From the NCBI RefSeq assembly GCF_020080835.1, contig NC_058159.1, positions 15,377,101 through 15,441,100 on the forward strand: a DNA stretch of 64,000 nucleotides, given 5' to 3'. Shown piece by piece: positions 45,001-57,692 of this stretch. How positions within the stretch are numbered: position 1 is the first letter of the stretch; each line of letters starts with the position of its first letter. A program made the position numbers and the translations under genes. Below the pieces are notes generated by a model. The model was not told the DNA's origin and made no database searches. It saw only the letters and a list, made by a program, of their open reading frames with translations. Origin of the DNA: Cotesia glomerata (taxonomy: Eukaryota; Arthropoda; Insecta; Hymenoptera; Braconidae).

Positions 45001-46456
45001 TGGAGAGATAAATTCGGACTTAGTCGATATACTCTTGGAAATGAAGTGGATAAATATGGGAAATATACAAGAAGATAATCTAGAAAAAGGGGATGTATTA
45101 ATGATAAATAAAAGGAAAAGATGGGGGTTCGGAATGATATATGCATCCAATGCTATCGGTAGAACAGATGAAGAAGTGCTGGACATGGTCGTGGCATCGT
45201 TGAAACAGTTGGCAGAACAAAAACAATGCAAAACCCTACGAATGCCTACAGGGATCGAGTTACTCAGCAAAACAATACAAGCATACTACGTATCAAGATT
45301 GAAGGAAACATTTTCAAATACGGAAATAAAAATAATTCTATGCAGCGGAAAATTAGAAGTGCCGAAAGCCACCAATAGAAGATCACTAATAAGGGACCAC
45401 CATACATCGGCTGTAGGAGGACACAAGGGCATGACGAAGACGTATCGACGTATAAGAAGCCAATTCTACTGGAGGACTATGCAGCAGGATGTGAGGGACT
45501 ACATCAAGACCTGTTTTATTTGCCAACAACGGAAACTGGTACGTGTAAAACCAAAGAAACCTATGGTCATCACGGATACTCCGGAGACAGCCTTCGAGAA
45601 AATATCTATGGACATCTATGGGCCACGAGAATTAACCAGACGAGGTTATAGATACATATTAACAGTGCAGGATCTATTAACAAAGTTCGCCATTGCCATT
45701 CCGCTGAAACACCAAGAGGCTGGAGATGTTGCAAAGGCGTTAGCGGAAAAAGTCATCTGTCTGTTTGGAGCACCACGAGCAATCTTAACGGATAAAGGAA
45801 CGAACTTCATGAGTGAAACGATGCAAAGCCTGTGTAAATTATTTAAAATCAGACATCTTAATACAACCGCATACCACCCGCAAAGCAACGGTTCCATTGA
45901 GAGGAGTCATCATTCGTTAACAGAGTACCTGAGAACCTTCATCGACCAAAATAGAGAGTGGGACGACTGGTTGGACTTTGCAATGTTCTCATATAACACG
46001 TCAGTTCATGAAGCAACCAATTACACACCCCACGAACTAGTATTTGGACGAACTGCAAGCATACCATCAGAATTTTCATTAGGAGCAGATACGGCTGGTA
46101 AAACTTACCATGACTATTTGACGAACCTAGTGGAAATACTAGAAACAACCCAAAGACTGGCGAGGACTAATTTAGAAAATGCAAAAAGGAAATCAAAAGA
46201 ATATTACGACCGCAACGCAACAGAAAGGGTCTTCGAAGTAGGTATGAAAGTGTGGTTATTAAAAGAACCGCGGACAGACAAGATGAAATACCATTACGAG
46301 GGCCCATATGAAATAACTAGGGTTTGTGAAAACAATAACGTCGAAATAAACATAAGAGGCAAACTTCGAGTGGTACACCAGGACAAAATCAAACTGACAC
46401 AGACAGCTCCAGACTCCGAATCTGAAGACTTACTATTAAATATAAGCTCTGCATGA
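42063..46456 (+). pseudogene. pol: pol, copy 2, stop in protease
   Basis: Same domain order as copy 1, entered by the frameshift heptamer TTTAAAC at 42056-42062. TAA at 42317-42319 interrupts the protease region where copy 1 reads CAA. From 42320 onward the frame is open to 46456 without the RT frameshift or the 18-bp insertion of copy 1. RT (VYMDDG), RNase H and IN motifs are intact. The AT-hook insert is also present, with a few substitutions. Confidence 0.92.
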
Positions 46457-46505
46457 GGATGATATAACCTCCCATCCCCATTGTTAAACAAAAACGCGAA
46501 ATTAT

Positions 46506-48100
46506 ATGTTAACAGATACTAAGAAGAAAATACGAGAAGCCATGGATATTAAAGAATTAAACAGGAAGATGATCACGGCGGTCATGGACGAGGACGTCAT
46601 AGGAATAATCAATATCGTGCAGGACTACGGCCTAGGATATGTGCCAGAATGGAACCAGGGATACACACTCCTGGGGAAAGCTTTAACAAGAGGAAGACGG
46701 GTATCAGTGAGAGAATTAATCAGATTAGGAGCCAAAATAGATGAAGCAGATCAAAAAATTCAACAGTGCCCTTGTGTAGAGCCCTAGGCCGAGAAATGAT
46801 GGAGGAAGCCTGGCTTCTTATACATCGAGGAGCACGACTGGATGCCGACAATGATGACAGTGGTAACCGACCAATACACGAATTAATAATAGACAGAGAT
46901 TTTGGATCAAGACGCGTAAGAGTCACGAGCAGAAGAATGTTATACCACATGATCCGACAAGGGGTGGATTTATCAGCAAAAAATAGAGAAGGTCAAGCAG
47001 CAATCCATCTAGCCGCAAAGCAAGGTATATGGGACTTATTCAACGTCCTGCTGGAGGAAGGCTCAACAATCAACCTAGAAGACGACAATGGAAGAACAGC
47101 ATTATTCTACGCAGTAGAAGGAAGACAAAAGGGAAAAGTGGATAAACTACTTCGGATGGGCGCTGGAGTTAATCACACTGATAACCAAGGAATGACGCCA
47201 TTGATGATGGTCCTTAACAAACGAGTAGACTACGTCCACGCAATGAGAAATGACTGGAGCAGTGAATACACAACTCTCGTCAATATTGTAAAAATTTTGC
47301 TAACCTTTGGAGCAAAAATGAACCAACGCACTACAGAAGAGGGCATTACGGCATTACACATGGCCGCACATAGAGGATACGAGGAAATAACTAGAATGTT
47401 GCTAATCAACGGAGCAGATATCAACGCAAAGACAAAAAGAGGGAGGTACGTTCCGCAATTCAGCAAGTATCACAGAGAAGTAGCTGACATGCCAAGGGAT
47501 TACGACCCTGGTATTCCAAAAAACACATGGAACCACGCAACTCGCGGCCAAGTACAAGTATGTGACCTAATCAAATGTTGGCTTTTGAAGTTACGAGCAG
47601 GAGGTAAAGAGATAGCGGAGGAATTGAAATCAGAAATAGCATGCGTCGAGGAAAAATACGAAGAATACGAAACCATAGTACTGAATGAAATAGAGATTAT
47701 GAAGAGCGTATCTACAACAAGACAGTCGATAACCCTGTTCGACGTCTGGAGGGCTTCAGAGAAGCAGATGAGTATCTATTGTAGATGCGCGGAGTTCGGG
47801 AGCATTCTAGAGGAAAAACTGAGACACACCGACTACTTCAAAGAAGAGCTGAGAGAGAAAGTGAAACGGGCATTACGAAGGAAGAAGATGACCGACACCG
47901 TAAAAGAAGAATTAGAGAAAGTCAAGTTTCTACGTCATCTGCAAGGACATGAACTAGACAGAGTCATGAGCTATTTGGAAATAGAGGACTTGGTAAAAAT
48001 TATGGACCCGAAAACATCTCAACTACGGAAGAAGAATAAATGGAGACGAAAATACCAACAAAACCAACAATACCAGGGCATGAAACGATACGCGAAGTAA
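46506..48100 (+). pseudogene. ankyrin/PRANC-like gene, copy 2, frameshifted
   Basis: Starts at the ATG matching 10310. The A-run near 46756 has six A where copy 1 has seven, so the first frame ends at 46787 and the rest continues in another frame to TAA 48100. Near 48013 another A-run is one shorter, which gives a 3' end extended by 19 basic residues compared with copy 1. Which 3' end is ancestral cannot be told from two copies. Confidence 0.85.
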
Positions 48101-48860
48101 CCATATAGGTGACGTAATCAGATAATTATTATTGAATCTTTATATTATAGATTTTAGCACGGGATCATAGAATTTAGTAAAGAATATAGTGTTAAATATA
48201 TTTATAATTTTTTGCCTACTGGAAGATAATTACATAACCAAACTATAATAATACAGCATGTTAACTAGAAATACTACCCTTCGCATATACTATCTTCTAT
48301 TTTTCACTCTTTCATCTCAAAATCCGGCCGGTAATTCTATCATTTATAAAACAATAACAACGCTTAAAGCTTATACTAAACAAAACTATGTTAACTAACG
48401 CAATCGGGAGTGTAATTCCTTCCAGAATAGGGTGGAAAAGATCGATTTAGAAAAGTACTCACATATGTATGTACACATTGACATATATGCGTGGGAAATT
48501 TCGGTACGGTAGGGGAAAACAACGACTGAGTACAAAAAAAAAAAGGGGGAATAAAAAGAGAGGTTAAAAATAATTCAGATTTTGTATTAAAATAATTTGG
48601 AAGCACTAATAGTAGGCGTAAGTTATAAAATAGTTCATAAGGACCAGCAATTGGGACCTGACTTTAAAATAGTAATATGTTGTAAATTACTAATTTAAGA
48701 GCGAGAATCCCCACTGACCCATAAACGAACGTTGTTTCAAAAAAAAAGAGAGAGAAATATTAGGTAGAGGAAATAAGACTAATAAAAATAATAATAATAA
48801 TAATAATAAATAAAGGATACGATAAGGTTGTGTGGTAGATACCACACGTGAGCAAAAATA
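48101..48860 (+). other. non-coding stretch, copy 2
   Basis: Equivalent to 11846-12670. No ORF is supported. The (AAT)n tract is slightly longer than in copy 1. Confidence 0.5.
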
Positions 48861-48867
48861 ATGCTCT

Positions 48868-49470
48868 TACGTCAGGGCATCACTACCGCGCCCTAACGGT
48901 TGGAACGGCCCATCACCAGCAGCAGCAGCAGCAGCGGGTACGAAGAAAATCAGGAAAACGGCAACATCGAGACACCATCCAGCCAAGTGAGGAAATAAAA
49001 CCTGGAAAAACATGTAATCAATGAAACACATGAATATAAAAATAGGACGAAAGAAATGAACTCACCGTCTAAGGATGCAAATCACTTAGATCAATAATGA
49101 CACCACCAACAGCAGAGACATCACCAAGCAGGACGGGAAACAATCACTCAGCAAAATAATTCACCTGGAAAAATGTAAAACAATATAGTAAACGAAGTAT
49201 AAAAAGGGAATATGGAAAAAAACTCACCATAGATCACAGTAAATTAAAAACAGGAGCAACAATATCAGATGCAAGCGACGGGTACGGCAACAACATCCAA
49301 GAAATAGTGACAGCCGCAGTAACGAGAACCAGCAATCGAGCCACATCAGAGCAATCAACCTGGAAATTCTATTAATGTAGAAATTAAATGCGAAAACAAG
49401 TTAAAGGAAATAACTCACCAGTGACGGCAACGGAGCATCAACGACAGGAACAACGAAAACGGCAGAAAAC
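48868..49470 (-). ncRNA. antisense exon/intron array, copy 2
   Basis: All three GTGAGT...CCAG antisense introns of copy 1 are conserved (for example the donor at 49065-49060). The AGC triplet run in the last exon is one unit longer. Coding status is unresolved, as in copy 1. Confidence 0.55.
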
Positions 49471-50677
49471 CACGAACCAGTCGTCGAGAATATAGGTAGA
49501 TTTACGTGGGAATCTATCTATTGTAGCCGGTCTTATGTTGAAATTTTGAGAAAATTTTGTCATAATATGTTTCATTAGTTCGAATATGAGCAAAATCGGC
49601 CGGTTAGGTTGCGAATTGGGGGTGTTTGAAAATTTTTTCCATTTCAAAAAAAAATTTTTTCGAATTTCGTATATTTTATGAAAATAATTTTCCAGACGTA
49701 AAAGATGGATAAAAGATATCAAATTTATCTTAAACTTCATTTAATTACCTTCAATAATTAATGGCGTGATTTTGAAAATTTTCAAAAAAAAAATTTTTTT
49801 TTCATAAAAATAATGTACGTTAAATATCACACCTTTACACAAATCACACGTCAGAATTGTCAACTCCACTTAAACACGTCTAGCACAATTATACGACTGT
49901 TTCCACAATTTTTTTTTCACAAGATAAAAAAAAAAAAATAATAAACACGTCAGTTTCACAAGATTTTGACATAAAGTCAAGAAAAAAACTGAGAAACAAA
50001 GGAATTTAGGAATAAGAAAAACTGAGAACATAAAGGCAATTACCATTTAGCATCCATGGGGCAACTGAGGAGTTGAGACGCTGTGGAAGAAATCGGAGCT
50101 TATCAAAATGAGATAAGCCGTGCAGCTGCAACTAAGTAGTGAACGAATAAAATTTAGTATAGGGAATACGTAATATAAAAATATAAATGCAAAAATGACG
50201 GTAACTCCTAAAATATAAATCTTTCAGAAATTTATAAGAATCCGAAATTGCAGCTTAGGAAATTTCCTATGAATAATGTTTTTATACTGTAGGACTATCT
50301 TCAATATCTTAGGAGATATAGAAACTTAGGAAGTATTATTAACATATCGAAAATGTAAAATCATGAGATTATAAATCGGCTATAAGTCCTAAAATATTGA
50401 TTTTTTTTCAAGACAACGATAAGAATTCAAAATTGTAGCTTAGAAAATTTCCTGATTGCAAATCTTGTTGAAAATTAACATTAGTATGAATTTAATTGTA
50501 ACCTTATAAAAGAAAGTATCGCTATAAAAACATATATAGATATACACATAAGTACTGAGTATACTTTCTAAGTGTTAAGAAACGTACGATGGGTATATAT
50601 ATATATATATACTTTTTATAATATTCATATATACACTTACTTCACTTAATTCAGTTAAGATAAAACACATTAATTAA
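49471..50677. other. AT-rich region shared with copy 1
   Basis: Matches 13301-14457 with about 40 extra bases near 49597-49640 and a shorter (TA)n tract. No gene is supported. The 100-codon minus-strand frame at 49438-49740 has no start context or domain. Confidence 0.45.
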
Positions 50678-50775
50678 CAGTAAAGAACTCTTTTGTCTCT
50701 TTTGAAAAACAAAAGGCGATTTGGAGGCGATTCTAAGAAATTTTTTTTCTCTTTCAAATCCTTTTTATTTATTTA

Positions 50776-50809
<34 letters not shown>

Positions 50810-50874
50810 ATAATAGTATACGAATCAAAAATTGGGAAGGGAATAATATAATAAGTAGTAGCAATAAGGCACCA

Positions 50875-51526
50875 TCAATCCCGAAGAAGATCATGGAGTT
50901 CACGGATGCTGAAAAAAAAAAAAAAAAAAACCGTTTCTTTCACAATTCCTTTTCTCAAAGTTACAAGAAGGAAGAAGTAGAGAACCATGAAAAACTTACC
51001 GATTAGAAGCTTGGGACGAGCCAAGAAGGTCACGAGCAAGCTCTAGAAGAAACCGTTGAACCTGGCGATAGTCCGCCGGAGTAAGCTCCACTTTGGCAAC
51101 AACGGAATTCCATAATGGCCGCAGAAATCGAGGAAGAAGCGGCCGGACCAAAGCCAAAATTTTACCAAGAAGCTCGAAGGCATCCGAATACGAGTCGGCG
51201 GGAAGTGAAGCAAGATCAATCAAATAAGAAATTAGTCTCAAGGTGACCTAGGAATGAAAAAAAAAATATAATAAAACGCAAGTAGAAATGAAATAATGAT
51301 AAAATTTCTGCACACGAGTAAAAGAACTTACCGGGAGAGTCAAACACCGAACATACAAAATAAACCGCATCGTGGGAATAAATTGAACTTTGACCCATCC
51401 GTCATCATCTTCGAAATCCGCAACGGAGCGACGTGACGCTAAAAATACACGAAAAGAGTAACGAAATTTTCACCCTTTTTGTTGTTCTTAATAAACTCTT
51501 GTCTAGAATATATTAGACTCACCCAT
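50875..51526 (-). CDS. antisense four-exon gene in copy 2 cassette (130 aa, unknown)
   Basis: Exon 1 ends with ATG G (complement 51526-51523). Exons 2-4 are complement 51438-51332, 51247-51000 and 50908-50875 (TGA 50877-50875). Donors are GTGAGT, GTAAGT and GTAAGT. Acceptors are TTTTTAG, TTCCTAG and TTTTCAG. Phases 1, 0 and 2 all agree, so chance is unlikely. The protein is leucine-rich and helical (for example 'LLGKILALVRPLLPRFLRPL'), without signal peptide or motif known to me. An AATAAA on the minus strand at 50773-50764 could end the transcript. It sits at the same place and orientation as the copy 1 antisense gene. Both have a phase-0 intron before a similar 'LR..S.L' stretch, so they may be very distant relatives. 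Confidence 0.75.
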
Positions 51527-51530
51527 TATG

Positions 51531-52235
51531 CGAAAACAATCCGCAGAAATTCAAAAAGTATATGGTCACTAAATCACGACACAAATAAGCATAAAGTGAA
51601 TTTTTCTTCGTATATCACCTTTTATCACTTAAACACACCCATGGAAAATAAATCTCGTGTCACTTAATGAACTTAACTACACTTCATAAGATATAGTTCA
51701 ATGAATATTCATTTTTTTATCGACATTCACCACTGTAAAATTATAATAATCTTTTTAAGATGTAAATGACAATTGTAATTGAAAATTTTTTTTTCTCTGG
51801 TAGAGGTGTGATCACTCGGAGCGGAATAAGTATTCTAATTAAGTTATTATAACTAAGACCATGGGGTCCAGCATAGATAACGTACTTAGAAAAGCACTGT
51901 CAGCACGTCTGGAGAAGCGATACAGATGAGAAAAGAATAACTCTATCCTTGTGTACTCATATTTCATGGGGAATAAATCTACGGTAGGATACGTACTCAG
52001 TCGTTTGAAAAACGATTAGGATATAATATATTATATTAAGATAATAATAATAATTGGTAGATCAAAATGTTTTTTTCATAACTAGTAATTTTAAGAATAG
52101 TTAATTAAGTAATTGTCGTTTCATGCCCAATGATATTGTTCACCAAATAAAATACAGATGAAAGGAAATCCTGTCGATCCAAAAAAAAATATACAGATAA
52201 AAAGTTATAAATTAATGCCATAAAATTTTTGCAGA
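51531..52235 (+). other. antisense promoter side / leader of the first glycoprotein, copy 2
   Basis: No sense ORF is supported. From about 51781 it matches copy 1. A splice acceptor 'atttttgcag' ends at 52234, just before the glycoprotein ATG (52236). Confidence 0.45.
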
Positions 52236-54134
52236 ATGAGTAAAGCAATAAAAAGATTATTACTAGTGATGCTGCTGATCATCCAGACAACACAGGCATT
52301 ATTAGGATATGACTGTGGAGGAATTTCAATGAACGTGACAACGATGTCAGCGGTCGCGGTAGGAGAGTGCAACGTCCCTCTCAGGAACCCGAGAGAAGAA
52401 GCTGTAACTTTACAATTACTGCAACTAGCTGAATTCAAAAATACGGAAGTGCGGGAGTGTAGAGTAGAAGTGAATCGAGTGATAACGTATTGCGGATATT
52501 GGTATCACACTTTCGCGGTAACGAACGGAAGACAAGAGTACATTTATGAGCTTGATTATAGACAATGTAAAAAATTACAAGAAGATGGAAGCTTAAGGAT
52601 GGGCGATTCAGGATTTATAGAAGGAGTAAAAAGGAATAGTACTGATTTTCGGACTATAATGCTAGCAGGAAAAACAACAGTGGATGGAAAATGCACGGGA
52701 GTTTCATACAGCGATCCATTTGGCACATGGGACGGAGTTATCGTGGAGGCGACCGTAAAAATTACAATCAAGAACTATTATGCGACTATTGAACGAGCCA
52801 GTAATAAAATAATTTTAGGAAGCGGATCAAGATGCGACTGGGCAGAAGGAGAGTGTATCGACCAATCAGGGAATTATGTGTTTTGGGAAGTCATCAGGGA
52901 TGATTCTTGTACAGCCAACCATCTCACACTATATGAGGGTCCGGGATTGATTCTATCGGGTGAACCAGGAGAACCAGAAATTTATACTCTAAACACAGAG
53001 GAGACGACCTTCGCCCTGTCAAAGAAAATGGAAAAAGAAGTTTGTGGTTACAAATTAATTCAAACAGAACACCCGAAATTGTTAATCAGGATATTAAAAC
53101 CAGGAGAACACGGAGCGAGAACGCGACCAATCGCAACGCACGATTTAGATATCTTCACATACATAAATTCAAAATTTATATACGTAGAAAAACATATCAA
53201 ACGTCAAATGAAAGCTCTATACAGAGACATATTGCTACACAAATGAGAAGTAGAGAGGCAAGTAATTTCCAATGCACTCATGTTTTCGGGACTTAAACCA
53301 GAAGAGTTTGCCTACGCTATAATGAAGGGCCCAGGATATTACGCTAGTCTCGCCGGAGAAATAATATATTTAATAAAATGCGTAGCTGTGGAAGTGACAT
53401 TAAGGAAGACACAGGACTGTTACCAAGAACTACCGGTAAAATATAGAAATGAGAGTTGGTTTCTAACTCCAAAGTCTAGGATGCTGATCAAAGAGGGAAC
53501 GATGGTGGATTGTAATCAGCTGTTGGCAGTAGGATATGAAATAGACGGAGCATGGATTACAATGAAACCCGACTTCGAAGATACTGTCAGACCACAAACC
53601 TTGAGCCCATTAACGACACCAACTTGGAGTTATGAAGATCTGAAACATCTGGCAACGAGTGGAATATACACGGAAAAAGATCTTGAAAAATTAAGAAACA
53701 GAATAATGCTACCAGTAGAAACACCGGTAACAATAAACACCATAGTAAGAGGAGCCACCGGAAGGACAATTTCAGGAAATTCGGGAATATCCATGGCAAA
53801 GTTCATTGACGAGGCAGACATCGAAAATTTCGCGAAAAAACAGTGGGAGAAATTTTGGGGAGGATTCTTGGTATTTGGCACAGCTAGTGCTGGAGTAATC
53901 GGAGTAATCATGGTATTAAAATTCTTAAAGATAATAATCGATACGGCAGTTCATGGATATACGCTACACAGAGCCTACGGTTGGAGTCTATATCTGCTAG
54001 GAGCAATATTATCTTCCATAACTCACTTATTGTTGCATCTAGCAAAGGAGCCTCTGAGAAACAACGAGGAAGAAAAAACGAGGCGACAAAAAGGAAATCT
54101 GGAGGAAACCAGGGAAGAAGAGTCGCGATTCTAA
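52236..54134 (+). pseudogene. chuvirus-type glycoprotein, copy 2, one stop codon
   Basis: Same protein as at 15637-17535 with few substitutions. TGA at 53244-53246, where copy 1 reads TGT, stops translation at residue 336. The frame remains open afterwards to 54134. Signal peptide, cysteine pattern and membrane segments are otherwise unchanged. Confidence 0.8.
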
Positions 54135-54274
54135 AAGAAAGATATTTACTTTAGCATTAAGCCACAATACATACACATATACACACAAATATGCATAATC
54201 GTAACACACACAAAAAAAAAAAAAACGGGGAAAGGGTGTGAGTTGTTTATGTTTATTATTATTCCAGTGCCTTG

Positions 54275-56038
54275 ATGGAGCCAACTCGGGGATCCTTGTC
54301 TAGGGTCATCGCTTTGGACAACAGGAGGGGATTGTACTCAGAGGATATAGGAGAGTATCGGCCATTCGCCCGCAACAAAACAATTATAACCTTTATGAAC
54401 ATCGAGGACGAGGAAAGGAAAATCGGAATTTTGGAAGAGAAGATAAACGAGGTAGCGAAAGAAGAATCGAGCAGCCAATACAGGGAATGGAGAGAACAGA
54501 TCAGACGAATGAAGACCCGAATGCGCGATAGCATCCACCGCTGCAGTATACGGGAAGCATTTACCACCGCTGAAACCCTACAATACCATCAAGAAATCTT
54601 TAAAATCAAGGAAAATGGAGAAAAGATAAGAAGAACAGAAAAGGGCGAATGGATTATCAACCCCAATCAAGGAGGTCTAAAAATAGGAAACGGAACCACC
54701 TGGGAGGAAATAGATGCTGAAATTATACTAATGGACAAAATCACCGCTACAGCATTTTTTGTCGCTCTAGCGGCATACGAAGGTCAAGCAATTCGTGACG
54801 TATATTCGCCAACTGTTATAAAACAAGGATTAGAAGAGATTTTAGAAGAAAATAGTAACTCAGATCTACTGACGGGAACAAGCAACGACGGCATAAGGTT
54901 ATTGCTGGGAATCATAGACATCGAAGTGATAATTTTTCATCAGCAAATAATTTACAAATACGTAATTCCATTAATACAGAGAACAAGTTACAGACTAATT
55001 AGGCATTATCCTTTCCCGACACAGATCATCTCAGCACCAGGATTTGGCTCGATTGTCAAGCCTACTACCCCCTTTACGGCGATCAACGATCAGGGATATA
55101 TTCCGCTGACACAGGAAGAAATAAGATCATGCCAGGTGATAAAAGGACGATTTTTGGCTATGCAGACGGCAACCGCAAAGACAACCGATGGGACGGAAGA
55201 ATGTGAAGTGGCACTGTGGAAGAAGTCACGAGATATTGATCTACGAAGTTGTGATTTAAGAGTCGTGAAGATTAAGGAAACAATTTGGACAAAATTAATG
55301 GGAATAAATGCATGGTTGTTTACAACCCAGGAAGCTGACATAGTAAAGGGCAAGTGTCAAGCGAATAAATCATTAGAATTGGAAGTGCGCGGAACGGGAG
55401 TAGTTTGGATGGCTCCTGGTTGCGAAGGAATGGCAGGAAAAAGGATATTCACAACCACACAGGAAATAACGATCGCTACGAAAATATCCGAGGAAGTTTT
55501 AACCTGGCCAAGGATAGATGAGGAATTAGAAAAATTTTCCAAGGAAATGCAAGTGGATCTAACCCACGTTCTAAAAGAAATCAGCGAAGAAAATGAAGTA
55601 CAACTTCCGGAAGGTATAAAATTTCATCGAATCTGGAGAGCTATCAAGCAAAAAGGGTTGAATCAGACTGTGCATTCGGCGTCCTACGGAACAAGATCTC
55701 CATTAGTATACATCTGCGCTGCTATAGCACTTTTAAGTGCGACTGTACTTTGTGACCTAGTATGGCGTGTAATGAAGAGACGTAATCTAACGAAAAACGA
55801 CACCAGTGAGGATGTTGGAAGAGATAACCCATATTGTGAGGTGGAAGATGCTATCCCGGAATCCAGTCAACCGATGGAGGTCATCATGGAAATCAGCGAC
55901 GAAGCCTCCCGATCAGGAAACAGGATCAGCAACCCGGAGGTCATTGAGATGACCGATCGACCCAAGAGGATCAACTCGAGGAGTAAGCAGACAACAACGG
56001 TCGTCGACAGCTGGGACTACAGGGCAATGCGCTTTTAA
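54275..56038 (+). CDS. env: errantivirus/baculovirus F-like Env (587 aa), intact in copy 2
   Basis: Full-length version of the gene truncated in copy 1. The membrane segment near residue 480 is followed by a cytoplasmic tail of about 90 residues rich in E, R and S, ending at TAA 56036-56038. ATG 54275 lies eight bases after the acceptor 'ttattattccag'. A signal peptide is not visible at this start, and F-type proteins normally have one, so the mature mRNA may add coding sequence by splicing. It is inferred to be a second fusion glycoprotein of the same element. Confidence 0.75.
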   Translation: MEPTRGSLSRVIALDNRRGLYSEDIGEYRPFARNKTIITFMNIEDEERKIGILEEKINEVAKEESSSQYREWREQIRRMKTRMRDSIHRCSIREAFTTAETLQYHQEIFKIKENGEKIRRTEKGEWIINPNQGGLKIGNGTTWEEIDAEIILMDKITATAFFVALAAYEGQAIRDVYSPTVIKQGLEEILEENSNSDLLTGTSNDGIRLLLGIIDIEVIIFHQQIIYKYVIPLIQRTSYRLIRHYPFPTQIISAPGFGSIVKPTTPFTAINDQGYIPLTQEEIRSCQVIKGRFLAMQTATAKTTDGTEECEVALWKKSRDIDLRSCDLRVVKIKETIWTKLMGINAWLFTTQEADIVKGKCQANKSLELEVRGTGVVWMAPGCEGMAGKRIFTTTQEITIATKISEEVLTWPRIDEELEKFSKEMQVDLTHVLKEISEENEVQLPEGIKFHRIWRAIKQKGLNQTVHSASYGTRSPLVYICAAIALLSATVLCDLVWRVMKRRNLTKNDTSEDVGRDNPYCEVEDAIPESSQPMEVIMEISDEASRSGNRISNPEVIEMTDRPKRINSRSKQTTTVVDSWDYRAMRF

Positions 56039-56040
56039 TT

Positions 56041-56140
56041 NNNNNNNNNNNNNNNNNNNNNNNNNNNNNNNNNNNNNNNNNNNNNNNNNNNNNNNNNNNN
56101 NNNNNNNNNNNNNNNNNNNNNNNNNNNNNNNNNNNNNNNN
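56041..56140. other. assembly gap (100 N)
   Basis: Hides the 3' LTR of copy 2 and the 3' part of the minus-strand element to the right. Confidence 0.95.
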
Positions 56141-57650
56141 TTCGTAGGTTTTGAGGCGTGAAGGTCGTCGGCATTTATAAATTTTAAGTCGCGGAGCAGC
56201 TTCGCTACGGGTTTTATTATCTCGCAATCAGCTGCTAAAAAGTGTACTAAATGGTCTCGGGCATAAGTAAGCCCGTCTCGGCTGATTGAAAATTTAATTT
56301 TTATTTCAGGGCTTTTTGGTGGTACATTTTCGTCGGAACTCGAGGGTGAAGCTATTTTTGGCTGATGATGTCTTTCTACGAAGATATCTTCCGCTTCTTC
56401 GAATGTTGGAGGGTCATAGGCGACAAAGGGTGGTCCAAATCGGCGGTTCCCTATGTCGTCCCCCACTATATTACTTCTGCTTGGAGTTGTTTCGCGTTTA
56501 TTTCTATCTGAATCGCTAGACTTTTCTGAATTATTGTGCGGTTTATTATTATTATTTATTTGCGAGCTATTTTGTCCCTGTTCCGTTTCGGTAAGAGTGT
56601 CGTTGGGTTTAGCCGATTCGGTTTCGGCCCTTTCGTTATGGCTTTACCGTTTTCATCTACGATTTGGCCGCTAGTATGGTCATATTGGATACCCTTGGCC
56701 GCTAGTTCGTCAGGAATGAGGACTCTTGCGAAGATTGGAGTTCGGGGTTCTGGACCGTCTTCTAAATATTCGATGAACCGAGATCGATTTACGTTTTGAG
56801 GGGTTAAATTATTTTTGTTTCTTGTATCTATGTCGTCGACAGAAGTCGAAGGTTTTAAGATGATGGGAGGCTCCGTTTCACTGTGATCTTCGGTTCCTTC
56901 GGTTTCTTCTGTACTGATTTGCTGCTTGATCCTTCTTCGAACTGGTCGCTGTTATCTCTCAGAAATTCGTCGACGTTAATTTCGAGTATTATATCATTAT
57001 TTTACGAGTCTTCTTCACTTCGTCAGAGAGTTGGGTGTTTGTCTAAGGACTCACGAATTGTTTTTGCGGTCTCCGAGCTCATCCGTTTTATTTCGGCATA
57101 CTCTTGGGGTGTGTAATTAGATATTGCTTCTTCTCTACGGATTCTTTCTAGTGCTCTCTCTGTGTAGACATTTTCCGTTGGAGGTCGTCTATTGAGGAGT
57201 TCATCAAACATTTTTACTAGTTCTTGAGTTTTTCGCCATTGTTTTTGTGGAACGATCTTATCGTTGTTCTTTTCGGCTTCATCTTCCTTCTCTGCTTCGT
57301 CGTCCCTTTCTTGGCCAATGTCTGGAGTCGGATAACTTGTGGATGGTCCTGGTGTGGAAGCTGGTAAGAAGACTTCGTCGTCCCCCTGTTCTTCATTTCC
57401 GGTTTCCTGTGTCTTCTCCGGGTCTTCTGGAGTTATATCGAGGTTGCTAGTTTCGTAATAATTTATTTTCGGTGGGACTCGCGTTTTTCCCATCTCCCTT
57501 TTCCTAAGACGAGAGGCAATGGTCTCTCTTACTTCAGGAGCGCTGCTGACTCTTGGACTATTTTTAGGTTTCGGAGGGCGACCAGGGCGTTTGACCGCTT
57601 AAATCGCCTCCGAGTCAGAGATTTTCTTACCCGATTCTTTTGATTACGGT
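56141..57650 (-). pseudogene. region downstream of RNase H in element 2
   Basis: Open stretches at 57493-57023 (acidic, P/E/D-rich, contains 'EYAEIKRMSSETAKTIRESL') and 56466-56141 (contains 'GLTYARDHLVHFLAADCEII') in different frames. The position fits the spacer between RNase H and integrase. No catalytic motif is seen, and the integrase would lie in or beyond the gap. Confidence 0.5.
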
Positions 57651-57692
57651 ATAGCAGAAATTGGTAGCGCTAGAGGATTGTTTTCGGTATTA

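Larger units (their letters stand above)
42041..56040 (+). mobile_element. giant Ty3/Gypsy-type element, copy 2 (internal part only)
   Basis: Nearly identical to copy 1 from the last gag codons (5828) to the end of the second env (19441), with scattered single-base changes. Both ends fall in gaps, so LTRs and target duplication are not visible. The main structural difference is the antisense cassette at about 50678-51780, which replaces 14458-15150 of copy 1. Confidence 0.93.
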
